Counted from the stretch's first letter, positions 7,596 through 15,685 are shown. The stretch is DNA of 32,778 nt from Muribaculaceae bacterium (GCA_017478855.1 JAFVCX010000142.1:1-32778); one strand, 5' to 3'. Notes: generated by a model from the sequence alone, not told the origin. Numbers and translations: made by a program.

Positions 7596-10500
7596 TTATG
7601 CGTTGTTGTTGCGGTAACGGGTAATCACGTCGTTACACAGGTTTTTAAGTAAGTTGTAGCGAATGGTGCCGATGATGGGGTAGAAGAAAGGCACATCTTG
7701 CACCACATCGTCGGGTTCGTAGCGTCCCGCAAGGAAGCTGTTGATGCCGGCTGTGAGATAATTGGGCAAATCCCGGCCCACCACCTCGGTGAAGAGGCGC
7801 AGCACGGTGTTGTCGATGCCAAAGTCGTCTTTGGTGGTCTTGTCGAGCAAGGACAGGAAGAAGTCGTTGAAAAGATTCACTTGCTCCACCAGCCGGTTGC
7901 GCGTTTCGATGCTGCCCATTGCGTCCATAGTGAGTTGCTCGCCATCAATCATGGAGTGGCAATACTTCAGCTGGGCGGTATTGCGCGAGCTGTAGGCTTG
8001 GGTTGAGACTTGCCCGTCGAGCCGCTGGTTTTCGAGCTTGATGCCGCCCCGGCAGGTGATTTGCTTGGGGCTTTGGGTTTCAATCTTGATTTCGAACTGC
8101 TCGTTGAACTTCCGGCCGAACACACGCTCAAAGATGGTGAGAGTGAGCTCCTGCACTTGCTGCCGGCTGCCCACGATGTTAAGAATCTTCGAGCCGGTGC
8201 CGCTAAAATACACCTGCTTGGGCATTTCGTAACCCCGTGCCAGCATGGTGTGGGCAATGTAGTAAATGAGTGCGCTATAGAAGTACAGGAAGACGAGTTT
8301 GCGCTGCTCGTCATTGCGCAGCAAGGTGTTGTAACTGTACAGATTGCGGTCGATTTCACGCAAGTCGCGCAGCTCCTCCACATTCTCGATGGAGAACAGA
8401 TAAGCGTTGATGTCCTCACTGCGCTTTTGCCGCATGATGTCTTGCAAAATGCTGGAAAGATAGGAGATGCCGGCACTGCGGTCGCTCGCGATGAGCTGGG
8501 TGAAGTAGCGGCAATAGTGCTGCAAGAGCGGATTGGTGTCGGCATCGCGCTCGCTGAAGGCATCGCCAAAGATGGCATTGCCGGCAAAGCGGAACGAAGA
8601 TATGGCCACCGGCTGGCTGTGCATGCGGTCGGGCGTGGGCTGATAGACAACCACATCGCTGGTGCCGCCACCAATGTCGATGGACACATAGCTGCTGCCA
8701 CTCACTTCGGCTCCTTTATAATAAAACGCCGGAGCGATAGATTCGGGATAGGCCTGCAAGTGGCTCAGGTCGTCGCCCATGTAGGTGCGATAGAGGTCGG
8801 TCCACGCGTCTTGCAACTTGCGCCGGTCGCTGCCGCCCATGCTCACAGGATAAAAATAGATGACCTGCACGCGGGTTGTGTCGACGTTCTCGATGAGCGC
8901 TTTGGCCTTGATGAGCAGCATAAGTTCGCGCAAAAATTCCCGCGAGAGGGTAGTGTCGCCCATCCATTTGAGGTTGGTGGTCACCTCATAACCATCAAAG
9001 TAGCGTCGCTCATACAAGAATGGGATGTTGAGGTCATGAAACAGCCGGTTGCCGCCATCGCTGCCAAAATTGCGCGCTAAAGCCGAGCGCAAGGGGAAGC
9101 CATACACTCCACCTATCTCATCGGGCAGGAATTCGATGCGCTGCAACTGGTGCGCGATGTCGATGCCTCCTTGCTTGAGCAAGGGCGCGATGAGCGTTTG
9201 CCGGCTGCTTCGCTCAAAGGCGAGCGGCTGCGACGCTTGACCGCGGTCGGCCCACTCCACATGGGTGTTGGTGGTGCCAAAGTCCACCGCGAAGATAAGT
9301 TCTCGCGCCGAGGGCGAGTAGGGTGGCCATTGGGGAATGATGAGTCCGGTGAAATTGCCTTGCGGAGTGTGCAGAGTGGTTTCGGCGTAGTCCCAAGTGC
9401 CAGCCACATCATAATAGGTGGTGGTGAACACAGCGCTGGCACGCTGCTTGGCTGTGGTGTTCACGTCGCGTGTGCCCTCTTGGTCACGCAAAAACCGCAA
9501 GGTGGTTTGGGTGTGGGGCATCATGGCGAAGAGCTGCACGGTGTAGTCATCGTTGCGGCTTGTGCGCACAAAGGGGAAGACGGCAATACTCATCACGGCA
9601 TCCACGATGCGCCCCGTGCCTCGCCGCTCATCCCACTGCCAAGTGGGGTCGGCAGTGGCTACATATCGTCGAGAAAGTTCTATATAACGCTTCTTGACGG
9701 GAATGCGCAGGGTCACCGTGACCGAATCGTCGCCGCCTACGGCTATTTCCAGCATGTTGCGCCCGCACACTTGGCCTTTGAGGTCGGCGGCCGCGAACCA
9801 GTTGAAGAACTCGGGCATCACAGGCAGCAGAAAGCCATGCCGCGCCTCACCCCTTTCGACGGTGAGGTTGCCGTCGAAATAGTGGTCGGAATCTATGGCG
9901 TTGCTCAAACGAATGAGCGTGTCGCTCAGCACATCGCTTGTGGTGATGAAGGGATACTGAATGGCGGTGTCGGGCAGTCGCCGCTCGTTAAGAGGCAGAT
10001 TGCCGGTGAGCACCTCGGTGGCGCTATCCCACTCCTTGTCGATATAGCGATAGTGCTCCACGCTGCCGTTAAAGGCACTGCGCAGCACAAGGGGCAGGGT
10101 GGAGCCGGCGGGCTGCTCGCGGGTGGGCTGAATCACAAAATCGCTTTGCGCCGCATCGCTGCGAATGTCGCGCACGCGTTTATGGTAAAGCCTTGCTCCC
10201 AGCACGCTCACGTCCATGCCTTCGCCAAAAGGTTCAAAGGCCTGTTCCAGCCGCTCCAGCACCACGGGTGCCTGCTCACGGCTGAGCGCGTTCAGATTGG
10301 GGATGGCCTCGGTGATGCGGCGATACAGGTCGGGGCGGCGCAGCCGCAGGAAATCGGCATTATGTATCATATAACGATAGACCTCGCCGGCGCGCTCGCG
10401 CAGCACGGGATAGGCATTCATGAGCAAGTACATGTAGTAGACGAAATCCTCGTCGCGCTCCCACAGGGCACGGTCGCTCGAGAAGAGCGACACACCTTGC

Positions 10501-11036
10501 TCCACCTTGATGTCATGAACGGCACCGGTGACCGGCGCGGCCATCACCACGGTAGAGGGAGAGGTACCGCCCAGCACTTTGTTGTCCCAAATGATGATGT
10601 GCCAATCGTGCAGCGTGTCGAAGTTATACACCGAATCGCTGGCCAAGAACAGCTCAAGCGTTTCGCCATAGAGGCGGTGGTGCGGATTGACCCGCAACTG
10701 AGCCAGCTGCTCCTCGCGGTTCCAGCGCACGATGCGCAGCTGCTTTTTGTGGTTCTCGAAGTCGAAAAACAGCTGCGCCACATCGAGGGCATTCGACACC
10801 AGCCGCTCATTCATGGCTGCTCCCCGCAAGTTGGGGTTGGCCAGTTGCGCAAAGGCGTTTTTCACGAGGTCGAGTTGCGCAAAGGGGCTGGGGATGGCCG
10901 TGCGCGGGCTGCGCGCCAGTCCGCCGTCGGGGTCTTTGATGCGTGCGATGTCGTCGTCCTGATAAGGCTCCACAGGAATCCAGTCCTCGGCACCTCCGCG
11001 CGATGTTTTGTTGCTATAAGAAAGTATTTCGCTCAT
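7596..11036 (-). CDS. Very large actin/Hsp70-fold ATPase-like protein with ~570-residue N-terminal extension
   Basis: The 1146-residue product has all the core motifs of an actin/Hsp70 (ASKHA) nucleotide-binding domain in its second half. Phosphate-1 is AVDFGTTNTHVEWAD at about 581-595, a connect-1-like element is YPESIAPAFYY, phosphate-2 is SIDIGGGTSDVVVY at about 783-796, and the adenosine motif is VYFSGTGSKIL at about 939-949. The first ~570 residues match nothing I recognise and look mixed alpha/beta without membrane segments or signal peptide, so the protein should be cytoplasmic. Start: the ATG at 11036 lies 19 bases after the stop of the tubulin-like gene; an in-frame ATG at 11084 would overlap that gene and gives an unlike leader. 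Large actin-fold proteins of the SrfB type (enterobacterial srfABC) are a possible relative, but I cannot confirm this. Its role beside the tubulin-like gene is unknown. Confidence 0.85.
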   Translation of the reverse strand: MSEILSYSNKTSRGGAEDWIPVEPYQDDDIARIKDPDGGLARSPRTAIPSPFAQLDLVKNAFAQLANPNLRGAAMNERLVSNALDVAQLFFDFENHKKQLRIVRWNREEQLAQLRVNPHHRLYGETLELFLASDSVYNFDTLHDWHIIIWDNKVLGGTSPSTVVMAAPVTGAVHDIKVEQGVSLFSSDRALWERDEDFVYYMYLLMNAYPVLRERAGEVYRYMIHNADFLRLRRPDLYRRITEAIPNLNALSREQAPVVLERLEQAFEPFGEGMDVSVLGARLYHKRVRDIRSDAAQSDFVIQPTREQPAGSTLPLVLRSAFNGSVEHYRYIDKEWDSATEVLTGNLPLNERRLPDTAIQYPFITTSDVLSDTLIRLSNAIDSDHYFDGNLTVERGEARHGFLLPVMPEFFNWFAAADLKGQVCGRNMLEIAVGGDDSVTVTLRIPVKKRYIELSRRYVATADPTWQWDERRGTGRIVDAVMSIAVFPFVRTSRNDDYTVQLFAMMPHTQTTLRFLRDQEGTRDVNTTAKQRASAVFTTTYYDVAGTWDYAETTLHTPQGNFTGLIIPQWPPYSPSARELIFAVDFGTTNTHVEWADRGQASQPLAFERSSRQTLIAPLLKQGGIDIAHQLQRIEFLPDEIGGVYGFPLRSALARNFGSDGGNRLFHDLNIPFLYERRYFDGYEVTTNLKWMGDTTLSREFLRELMLLIKAKALIENVDTTRVQVIYFYPVSMGGSDRRKLQDAWTDLYRTYMGDDLSHLQAYPESIAPAFYYKGAEVSGSSYVSIDIGGGTSDVVVYQPTPDRMHSQPVAISSFRFAGNAIFGDAFSERDADTNPLLQHYCRYFTQLIASDRSAGISYLSSILQDIMRQKRSEDINAYLFSIENVEELRDLREIDRNLYSYNTLLRNDEQRKLVFLYFYSALIYYIAHTMLARGYEMPKQVYFSGTGSKILNIVGSRQQVQELTLTIFERVFGRKFNEQFEIKIETQSPKQITCRGGIKLENQRLDGQVSTQAYSSRNTAQLKYCHSMIDGEQLTMDAMGSIETRNRLVEQVNLFNDFFLSLLDKTTKDDFGIDNTVLRLFTEVVGRDLPNYLTAGINSFLAGRYEPDDVVQDVPFFYPIIGTIRYNLLKNLCNDVITRYRNNNA

Positions 11037-11055
11037 ATCGTTGTTGCGTGGTGAT

Positions 11056-12570
11056 TTAGTTGATGTTTTCGTAGCGGTCGGCAATGATGCGTGTTGCCGC
11101 GCGGTTGAAGAGGTCGAGCAGTTTGAATTCTGCCGAATGGTCGCCGTAGTTGCTGTCGCGGCTCAGGCGGTTCATCTCGGCTTTGAATACGTTGTTGTCC
11201 ACCGATTTGTTCCACAACAACGAGCGGCGTGTGGTCACTCCGGTGATGGCTCGGTTCATGTCGGTTTCGCCCATGGCAAACAGGTTGACCGAGCGGTTAT
11301 TGTCGTGCATCTCGGCGAGCCATTCGGCATAGGCCCGCATGAAGTCTTCGCTCAGGGTGCGATGGAATTGTGAGGCCAAGAAATCGCGCTTGATTTTGGG
11401 ACTGTCCTCGGTGAAACCTTGCCCAATCATGCAGCTGAAGCCGGTGCGCAAATAGAGAAAAAACAGATGGAACTTGACGAGCGGTTCATACACGAGTCGT
11501 CGTGTGGCGGCACGCAGGGTGAGGAAATTCACGTTGCGCTCGTCTTTGTCGAGGGCAAATTCATAAGCGCTCGTGGGCAGCGGGAATCCGTCGGGGTCGC
11601 TCAGCTTGGAGATGGGCAATCCTGCAAATTTGAGTGGCGCGAGCGCACCCACCAGCTCCACCAAGTGGGCCCGGTTGCGCTGGCCATGCTCGCCCGGGTC
11701 GTAGACGTAGGGCTTGCTCACCTCTTGGTCGCCCACATAGAAGATGGTGTTCAGGTTGGAGTCATTGGCACCGGTGAGCGTATCCTTATAATAATAGAGC
11801 GCACTTTGCGTCTTGACGATGAAGTCGGCCTTGTCGATGCGCCTGTCCTCGTTGTGCTCAATATTGAAGTAGGGCAACACGGTGAGCCCGCCAATGGGTG
11901 CGCGGCGCAGCACGTCGCGGTTATTGATGTCGAGGTTGGCCGCTTGGCGAATGTTCTTGACCATGATGGGGAAACCTGCCGCACCTGTGCCGCCAAAGAT
12001 GGAGCTGATGAAGAAAATGCGGTCGCCGGCGTTGAATACGTTGGCAAAGGCCTTGAACTCATCAGAATCCTTGATTTCGTTGAGGGCCACGCTGCCAATG
12101 TTGGGCGAGCCCACGAAGCCGATGTTCATCTTGTTTTCAAGCTGATAGTCGGCAAAGAGCAGCGAGGTGAGGGCTTGGTTGGCTTCGTTCATAGTGTCGT
12201 AGCCAATGAAATCGCGGAATTTCTCACGTTCCACCGCTCCGAGATTGAAGATGAAGGTGTCGTTGAGCTGGATGGAGCTGTCGCTCATGATTTCACGCAG
12301 GGTGACAAACCGTGTGGCGAAGAAGCCCTCGGCGTTGAGCCGGTTGCCATATAGCCGCTGGCGCAGCATGCGATACTGGGTGAGCAAGGCTTCGGTGCGC
12401 TTGAGGTCTTCGTTGCTCTTGTGGGGGTCGATGATGACGGGCACAATCTCAACGTTGGGCACGGGCTGGCCGTTTTCATCGACCGGTCGCACTCCCGCGG
12501 CCGAAAGCATGATGAGCGACTTGAGAACGCGGCTACCGGTGCCGCCTATTGCAAAGAGGAATAATCTCAT
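11056..12570 (-). CDS. Tubulin/FtsZ-like GTPase-family protein
   Basis: The 504-residue product opens MRLFLFAIGGTGSRVLKSL, a glycine-rich phosphate loop (GGTGSR at 9-14) after a short beta strand, as in tubulin/FtsZ T1. A second loop, ISSIFGGTGAAGFPIM (GGTGAAG at 193-199), corresponds to the tubulin signature, with Ala in place of the second last Gly-adjacent residue. The segment GGLTVLPYF (228-236) looks like the following strand and RAHLVELVGALAPLKF (300-315) like the helix seen in the Tubulin_2-type families. I see no clear NxDxxD/E T7 catalytic loop, so hydrolysis on polymerisation is doubtful. It is longer than FtsZ's GTPase core and lacks FtsZ's C-terminal peptide. No signal or membrane segment. 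It lies between the four-helix membrane protein (36 bases) and the actin-like protein (19 bases). The fold is fairly sure; the function is not. Confidence 0.86.
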   Translation of the reverse strand: MRLFLFAIGGTGSRVLKSLIMLSAAGVRPVDENGQPVPNVEIVPVIIDPHKSNEDLKRTEALLTQYRMLRQRLYGNRLNAEGFFATRFVTLREIMSDSSIQLNDTFIFNLGAVEREKFRDFIGYDTMNEANQALTSLLFADYQLENKMNIGFVGSPNIGSVALNEIKDSDEFKAFANVFNAGDRIFFISSIFGGTGAAGFPIMVKNIRQAANLDINNRDVLRRAPIGGLTVLPYFNIEHNEDRRIDKADFIVKTQSALYYYKDTLTGANDSNLNTIFYVGDQEVSKPYVYDPGEHGQRNRAHLVELVGALAPLKFAGLPISKLSDPDGFPLPTSAYEFALDKDERNVNFLTLRAATRRLVYEPLVKFHLFFLYLRTGFSCMIGQGFTEDSPKIKRDFLASQFHRTLSEDFMRAYAEWLAEMHDNNRSVNLFAMGETDMNRAITGVTTRRSLLWNKSVDNNVFKAEMNRLSRDSNYGDHSAEFKLLDLFNRAATRIIADRYENIN

Positions 12571-12606
12571 GGTGAAAACCTGTTATCAGGAAAAAGTAAA
12601 ATCGTG

Positions 12607-13053
12607 TTATTGTGGAATGGGGGTGTGCCGGCAGTTGCTGCTCCACCACCGCATGGAGAACGAGGCGACCACAAAAAGCAAGGCGCTCCACACCACATTG
12701 CCCAGCTCGAAGCTGAAAGTTTCGAGCTGATAGTCGAGCCCGGCATCGCTGAAAGCGTGGCTGATGACCAAATAGCTGACGATGGGAGTGAGCAAGGCCA
12801 CGACGGCGAGCACGGCCAGCCAGTGCCACCAGCGGTCGAAGCGCACGCTATTGATGGCATAATAATAGATGGCGGCCGCTCCCCATGCCATGCCGATGGT
12901 GATGAGAGTGGCGGTTTCGTAGAGGCCCAAGTTCCAGAGTTGGTCGTTGAATCCGCTGGAATAATAGAGCGCATTGTAGGCATCCTCGCGCATCAGGAAG
13001 AAAACGATGGTGACGAGAATGCCGGCTATCAAGAAAATCAGGTTGCGTTTCAT
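12607..13053 (-). CDS. Four-helix integral membrane protein, function unknown (cytoskeletal operon)
   Basis: The 148-residue product has four hydrophobic segments, at about 4-20, 46-66, 76-98 and 113-133. The first loop carries MREDAYNALYYSSGF and the third DAGLDYQLETFSFELG, both probably periplasmic if the Lys/Arg at residues 2-3 stays inside. The C-terminus is short and polar. I do not recognise a family. It sits 74 bases after the vWA-like lipoprotein gene and 36 bases before the tubulin-like gene on the same strand. That position makes it a good candidate for the membrane link between the periplasmic lipoprotein and the cytoplasmic tubulin-like protein, which is inference from order only. 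Confidence 0.78.
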   Translation of the reverse strand: MKRNLIFLIAGILVTIVFFLMREDAYNALYYSSGFNDQLWNLGLYETATLITIGMAWGAAAIYYYAINSVRFDRWWHWLAVLAVVALLTPIVSYLVISHAFSDAGLDYQLETFSFELGNVVWSALLFVVASFSMRWWSSNCRHTPIPQ

Positions 13054-13127
13054 GTGCTGTGTGATGACTGGTTGCTGTATTGAGGATTAGACGAACTGAA
13101 AAAGCTGAAAAGTTGCGAGCCGAAGAA

Positions 13128-14564
13128 CTATTTCACAAGTTTTAACCGCAGGGTGGTGTAACTCGCGGCGTTGCCAAAGGCATCTTGCATGCCTTGCATC
13201 CATTGCAGCAGGCCCAGCGTGGTGGAAGCAAACTGCGGCGCGAGGGGGTTGCTGTCGTCGTCGGCAGAGGTTTGTGCCACCCAAGCAGGGAAATCGTTGC
13301 GCAGCTCAATGGTGACCTCATCGCGCACGCCTTGCAGCTTGCCGGTGAGCGTGAGCAGGTGGGTTTTGCCCTCGAGATATTGCCGGTTGTTGGCCGTAAT
13401 CATTTGTGGTGTGATGGGCGTTACCTGCAAGGTGAAGTTGCTTAGGGAGCGCACGTTGTAGTTGGCGGCATCGGCGAGAAATGGCTCGCTTTGCTGCACG
13501 GGGCTCAAGTCGGCCGCAAGGGAGAAGCACAAGATGCCTGTTTCCTTGTCGCCCTCGCATTTCTCAAGCAAATCGGCTTCTTTGTGCGAGGGACGATAAC
13601 GGCCCGCATCGTTGGCCCAGCCGGGCACCAAACAGTGGTCCACCTCATGTTCCTCTTGGTTGAAGCGGTAGGAATGAAGTGCCCGCGCAGGATGGAGGAA
13701 AGACTGGTAACGGGCATCGCGCGTCATGGCGTCGAGGCACGGTGTGTCGGCGATAAGCAGCAGGTAGAAGGGCCTCATGCCGCTATAATTCACGGGCTGT
13801 CCGGTGTAGGGGTAGTACTTGCCGTTGTAGTCGCCCATGATTTGCGTCACGACCACCGATTTGCCTTTGTAGTTGCGGAAAATGCGTGTGGCGAGGCTGT
13901 TTTCCTCATTGAGAATCTTGGTGATGCTCACGTTGCGGGTGTCGGCCGGCGAGTAGATGAGGTCGGTGACCACCACGCTCACGTTGCCGGCGGTTTGCGC
14001 CCGCAAGATGGCACTGAAGATTTGGTTGAAGTCGGTGTAGGCCGGATTGCCGGTATCGGCGGTGGAAGCATAGATGTTGCGATCTTGCAAGAAGGCGTCG
14101 ATGGTGCCTTGATAGGGATAAATGTCGTCGTTGACAATGTTGATGCTCACCTTTTGCCCGGGGAATGAATTGATGAGGTCGTTCACCGTCTTTTTCAGGA
14201 TGCCTTGTCCGCCCGGCGTGTCATAGGGCACCATGGAGCCGCTGCGCTCGAAATAGATGGTGAGCGAAGGCTCTTGGGCGGCATAGGCGTTCAGATTCCA
14301 ATGAATGGGCGGGCGCATGCTGCCGCCTATGCGTTCGACGAGCTGCGCCAGCGCGGCCACGTTCACATCGTCGCCGGTGAGGTATTGCGCGTATTTCTTG
14401 GGATTCTGCTTGATGATGTCGCACAGGTTGTTGAATTGCGCCTGTGTAGTGTCTTGCTGCACAAGGGCATGCCGCACGGCTTTTTCGAGCGGCGATGAGC
14501 CGCATGAGGTGAAGGCCGCCAGCAGGATGGTGAGCAGCGTGAGGATTATGAATGTTCGTTTCAT
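13128..14564 (-). CDS. Lipoprotein with von Willebrand A-like domain (first gene of the cytoskeletal operon)
   Basis: The 478-residue product starts MKRTFIILTLLTILLAAFTSC, a lipoprotein signal with Cys21 as the lipidated residue; the mature protein would face the periplasm. After a helical segment (25-85), LTIYFERSGSMVPYD (101-115) matches a vWA first strand and MIDAS motif with Glu106 in place of the usual Asp, and Ser108 and Ser110 kept. Thr177 (AYTDFNQIF) and Asp201 (SVVVTDLIYSP) fit the other two MIDAS positions. The rest (about 270-478) includes probable beta-sandwich-like segments. The ATG at 14564 is chosen over one 30 bases upstream because the lipoprotein signal starts there and the predicted transcript starts near 14585. 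It is promoter-proximal to the membrane, tubulin-like and actin-like genes. The vWA assignment rests on motif pattern, not on a search. Confidence 0.82.
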   Translation of the reverse strand: MKRTFIILTLLTILLAAFTSCGSSPLEKAVRHALVQQDTTQAQFNNLCDIIKQNPKKYAQYLTGDDVNVAALAQLVERIGGSMRPPIHWNLNAYAAQEPSLTIYFERSGSMVPYDTPGGQGILKKTVNDLINSFPGQKVSINIVNDDIYPYQGTIDAFLQDRNIYASTADTGNPAYTDFNQIFSAILRAQTAGNVSVVVTDLIYSPADTRNVSITKILNEENSLATRIFRNYKGKSVVVTQIMGDYNGKYYPYTGQPVNYSGMRPFYLLLIADTPCLDAMTRDARYQSFLHPARALHSYRFNQEEHEVDHCLVPGWANDAGRYRPSHKEADLLEKCEGDKETGILCFSLAADLSPVQQSEPFLADAANYNVRSLSNFTLQVTPITPQMITANNRQYLEGKTHLLTLTGKLQGVRDEVTIELRNDFPAWVAQTSADDDSNPLAPQFASTTLGLLQWMQGMQDAFGNAASYTTLRLKLVK

Positions 14565-14591
14565 TCGGCGATGTGGTTTGTAATTAGCAAA

Positions 14592-14623
14592 CAAAATTAA
14601 TGAAAATGGAGCGAAGTGCCAAA
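14592..14623 (-). promoter_or_regulatory. Promoter of the tubulin/actin-like operon
   Basis: On the minus strand TTTG (14623-14620) is followed after exactly 20 bases by TAATTTTG (14599-14592). Both elements match the Bacteroidota consensus fully and the spacing is ideal. Predicted start is near 14585, giving a leader of about 20 bases before the ATG at 14564. No further promoter of this quality is seen inside the six-gene operon. Confidence 0.8.
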
Positions 14624-14693
14624 TAAATTATTGGATTTTGCCTTCGCACACTCATGCGATATAGCAAATTTCATGCCACGGCCTATCGCTGCG

Positions 14694-15419
14694 CTAAATG
14701 AAGAGCTGTTTCAGCACCTCGGGGGTCCGCAACGAGCCGAGCGTGGACTGGTGCAGGCGAAAATAGTCGAGCATGGTGTCGAGCACTTGATTGCGCTGGG
14801 TGTGATTGAAGCGGAAACGCCCCATGTTGGCAAACGTCATGCGCGAGAGCAGCCAGATGATGCGTGCCTCGTCGGGTTTGAGCCAATGGATGCCGGCTCC
14901 GGCGCAGGGATGGAAGGTGCCGGCGCTCATATCGAACCACGCTCCCGTGCTGAAGGTGGAGGTGTCGGGCTCGATGCCCAAAAACGCACCCAAATGATAG
15001 GTGAAGCAGATGTGGAAGTTGGCCAAGCCGTCGTCGATGTTTTCGAGCATCTGCACGCACTGGTGCAGGTAGCGAAAGAGCGGCGGATTGGCCTCTTGCT
15101 CTTGGATGGCGTGAGTGAGCAACTCGCTGATGTAGATGGCAATGGCGCTGCGCGCCGGCTCGGCATAGATGCGCGAGAGTGGCACGGCCCGACGCAAATC
15201 GCGCATGGTGGCCAGCTCGCGGCGTGGCGCGATGACGGCTTCAAACTCGATGAGCGACAAAGGCATGAGCAGGGCGTTGCGCATGCGCGACTTGGCTGTC
15301 TTGCCCAGAGGGACGGCAAATGACATGAGGCCGAGTCGGTCGGTATAGACGTGCACGATGTTGGCGCGGTCGCTATACTTGATGGTGTTGAGCACAATGC
15401 CTTGTAGTTTCTCGTACAT
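14694..15419 (-). CDS. recO: DNA repair protein RecO
   Basis: The 241-residue product begins MYEKLQGIVLNTIKYSDRAN, the OB-fold opening typical of RecO, followed by VHVYTDRLGLMSFAVP. RecO loads RecA on gaps with RecR in the RecFOR pathway. The middle and C-terminal helical part (ELLTHAIQEQEANPPLF, NFHICFTYHLGAFLGIEPD) fits Bacteroidota RecO. The treble-clef zinc cysteines of some RecO proteins are not preserved as a full set here. Length is normal (about 240). The gene lies upstream of the cytoskeletal operon on the same strand, 129 bases away, with that operon's promoter between them, so they are probably separate units. It is divergent from tRNA-Glu/rpsT. Confidence 0.93.
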   Translation of the reverse strand: MYEKLQGIVLNTIKYSDRANIVHVYTDRLGLMSFAVPLGKTAKSRMRNALLMPLSLIEFEAVIAPRRELATMRDLRRAVPLSRIYAEPARSAIAIYISELLTHAIQEQEANPPLFRYLHQCVQMLENIDDGLANFHICFTYHLGAFLGIEPDTSTFSTGAWFDMSAGTFHPCAGAGIHWLKPDEARIIWLLSRMTFANMGRFRFNHTQRNQVLDTMLDYFRLHQSTLGSLRTPEVLKQLFI

Positions 15420-15447
15420 CGGGAGTGGGTGGATGTTAAGTGAGGTG

Positions 15448-15481
15448 TAAAGATAGCGAAAAGTCGTGGCATGGAGGCAAA
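15448..15481 (-). promoter_or_regulatory. Possible promoter for recO
   Basis: On the minus strand TTTG (15481-15478) is followed after 22 bases by TATCTTTA (15455-15448), one mismatch from TAnnTTTG. The predicted start near 15441 leaves about 22 bases before the recO ATG. Spacing and the last base are not ideal. Confidence 0.45.
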
Positions 15482-15525
15482 AAAAGAAAAAAAACCTTCT
15501 TTTTTGGCATTTGAGCCATTAAAAT

Positions 15526-15556
15526 TTTGCCAAGTCAAAAATCTTATCTAATTTTG
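15526..15556 (+). promoter_or_regulatory. Promoter for tRNA-Glu / rpsT / tRNA-Glu
   Basis: TTTG at 15526-15529 and TAATTTTG at 15549-15556, 19 bases apart, both match the Bacteroidota consensus. The start would be near 15563, about 12 bases before the first tRNA. No other promoter of this quality was seen up to the second tRNA, so the three genes are probably one transcript. Confidence 0.75.
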
Positions 15557-15574
15557 CAGTCGCTTTTTTGCGAA

Positions 15575-15646
15575 GGCCCATTCGTCTATCGGTTAGGACG
15601 CAAGATTTTCATTCTTGAAAGAGCAGTTCGACTCTGCTATGGGCTA
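15575..15646 (+). tRNA. tRNA-Glu (TTC), copy 1
   Basis: The 72-base cloverleaf starts GGCCCATTCGTCTATCGG. The acceptor stem GGCCCAT pairs with ATGGGCT, with a G-U at the first pair. The D-loop contains GGTTAGGA. The anticodon stem CAAGA/TCTTG encloses loop TTTTCAT, with anticodon TTC at 15608-15610. The T-arm has GTTCGACTC. The 3' CCA is not encoded (A is followed by CAA). It precedes rpsT by 39 bases. Confidence 0.97.
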
Positions 15647-15685
15647 CAATTAACAAACATCAAAATAGGATATTAACTTAAAATT

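Noticed and set aside
7596-11036. Naming the actin-fold protein SrfB
   Set aside because: Size and fold type recall SrfB, but I cannot align it to that family without a search and no srfA or srfC partner is recognised nearby.
9150-11054. A 634-codon open frame on the plus strand, opposite the actin-like gene
   Set aside because: Its product is rich in His, Gly and Ala without family motifs, and the minus strand holds a complete actin-fold ATPase. Codon bias of GC-rich third positions produces such antisense frames here.
11056-12570. Calling the tubulin-like protein FtsZ
   Set aside because: The sequence is far from FtsZ, lacks its C-terminal peptide and T7 loop, and does not lie in a division/cell-wall cluster.
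15470-15520. A/T-rich inverted stretch upstream of recO as a terminator
   Set aside because: It is made of A and T runs with little GC pairing and lies between divergent promoters, where no transcript should end.
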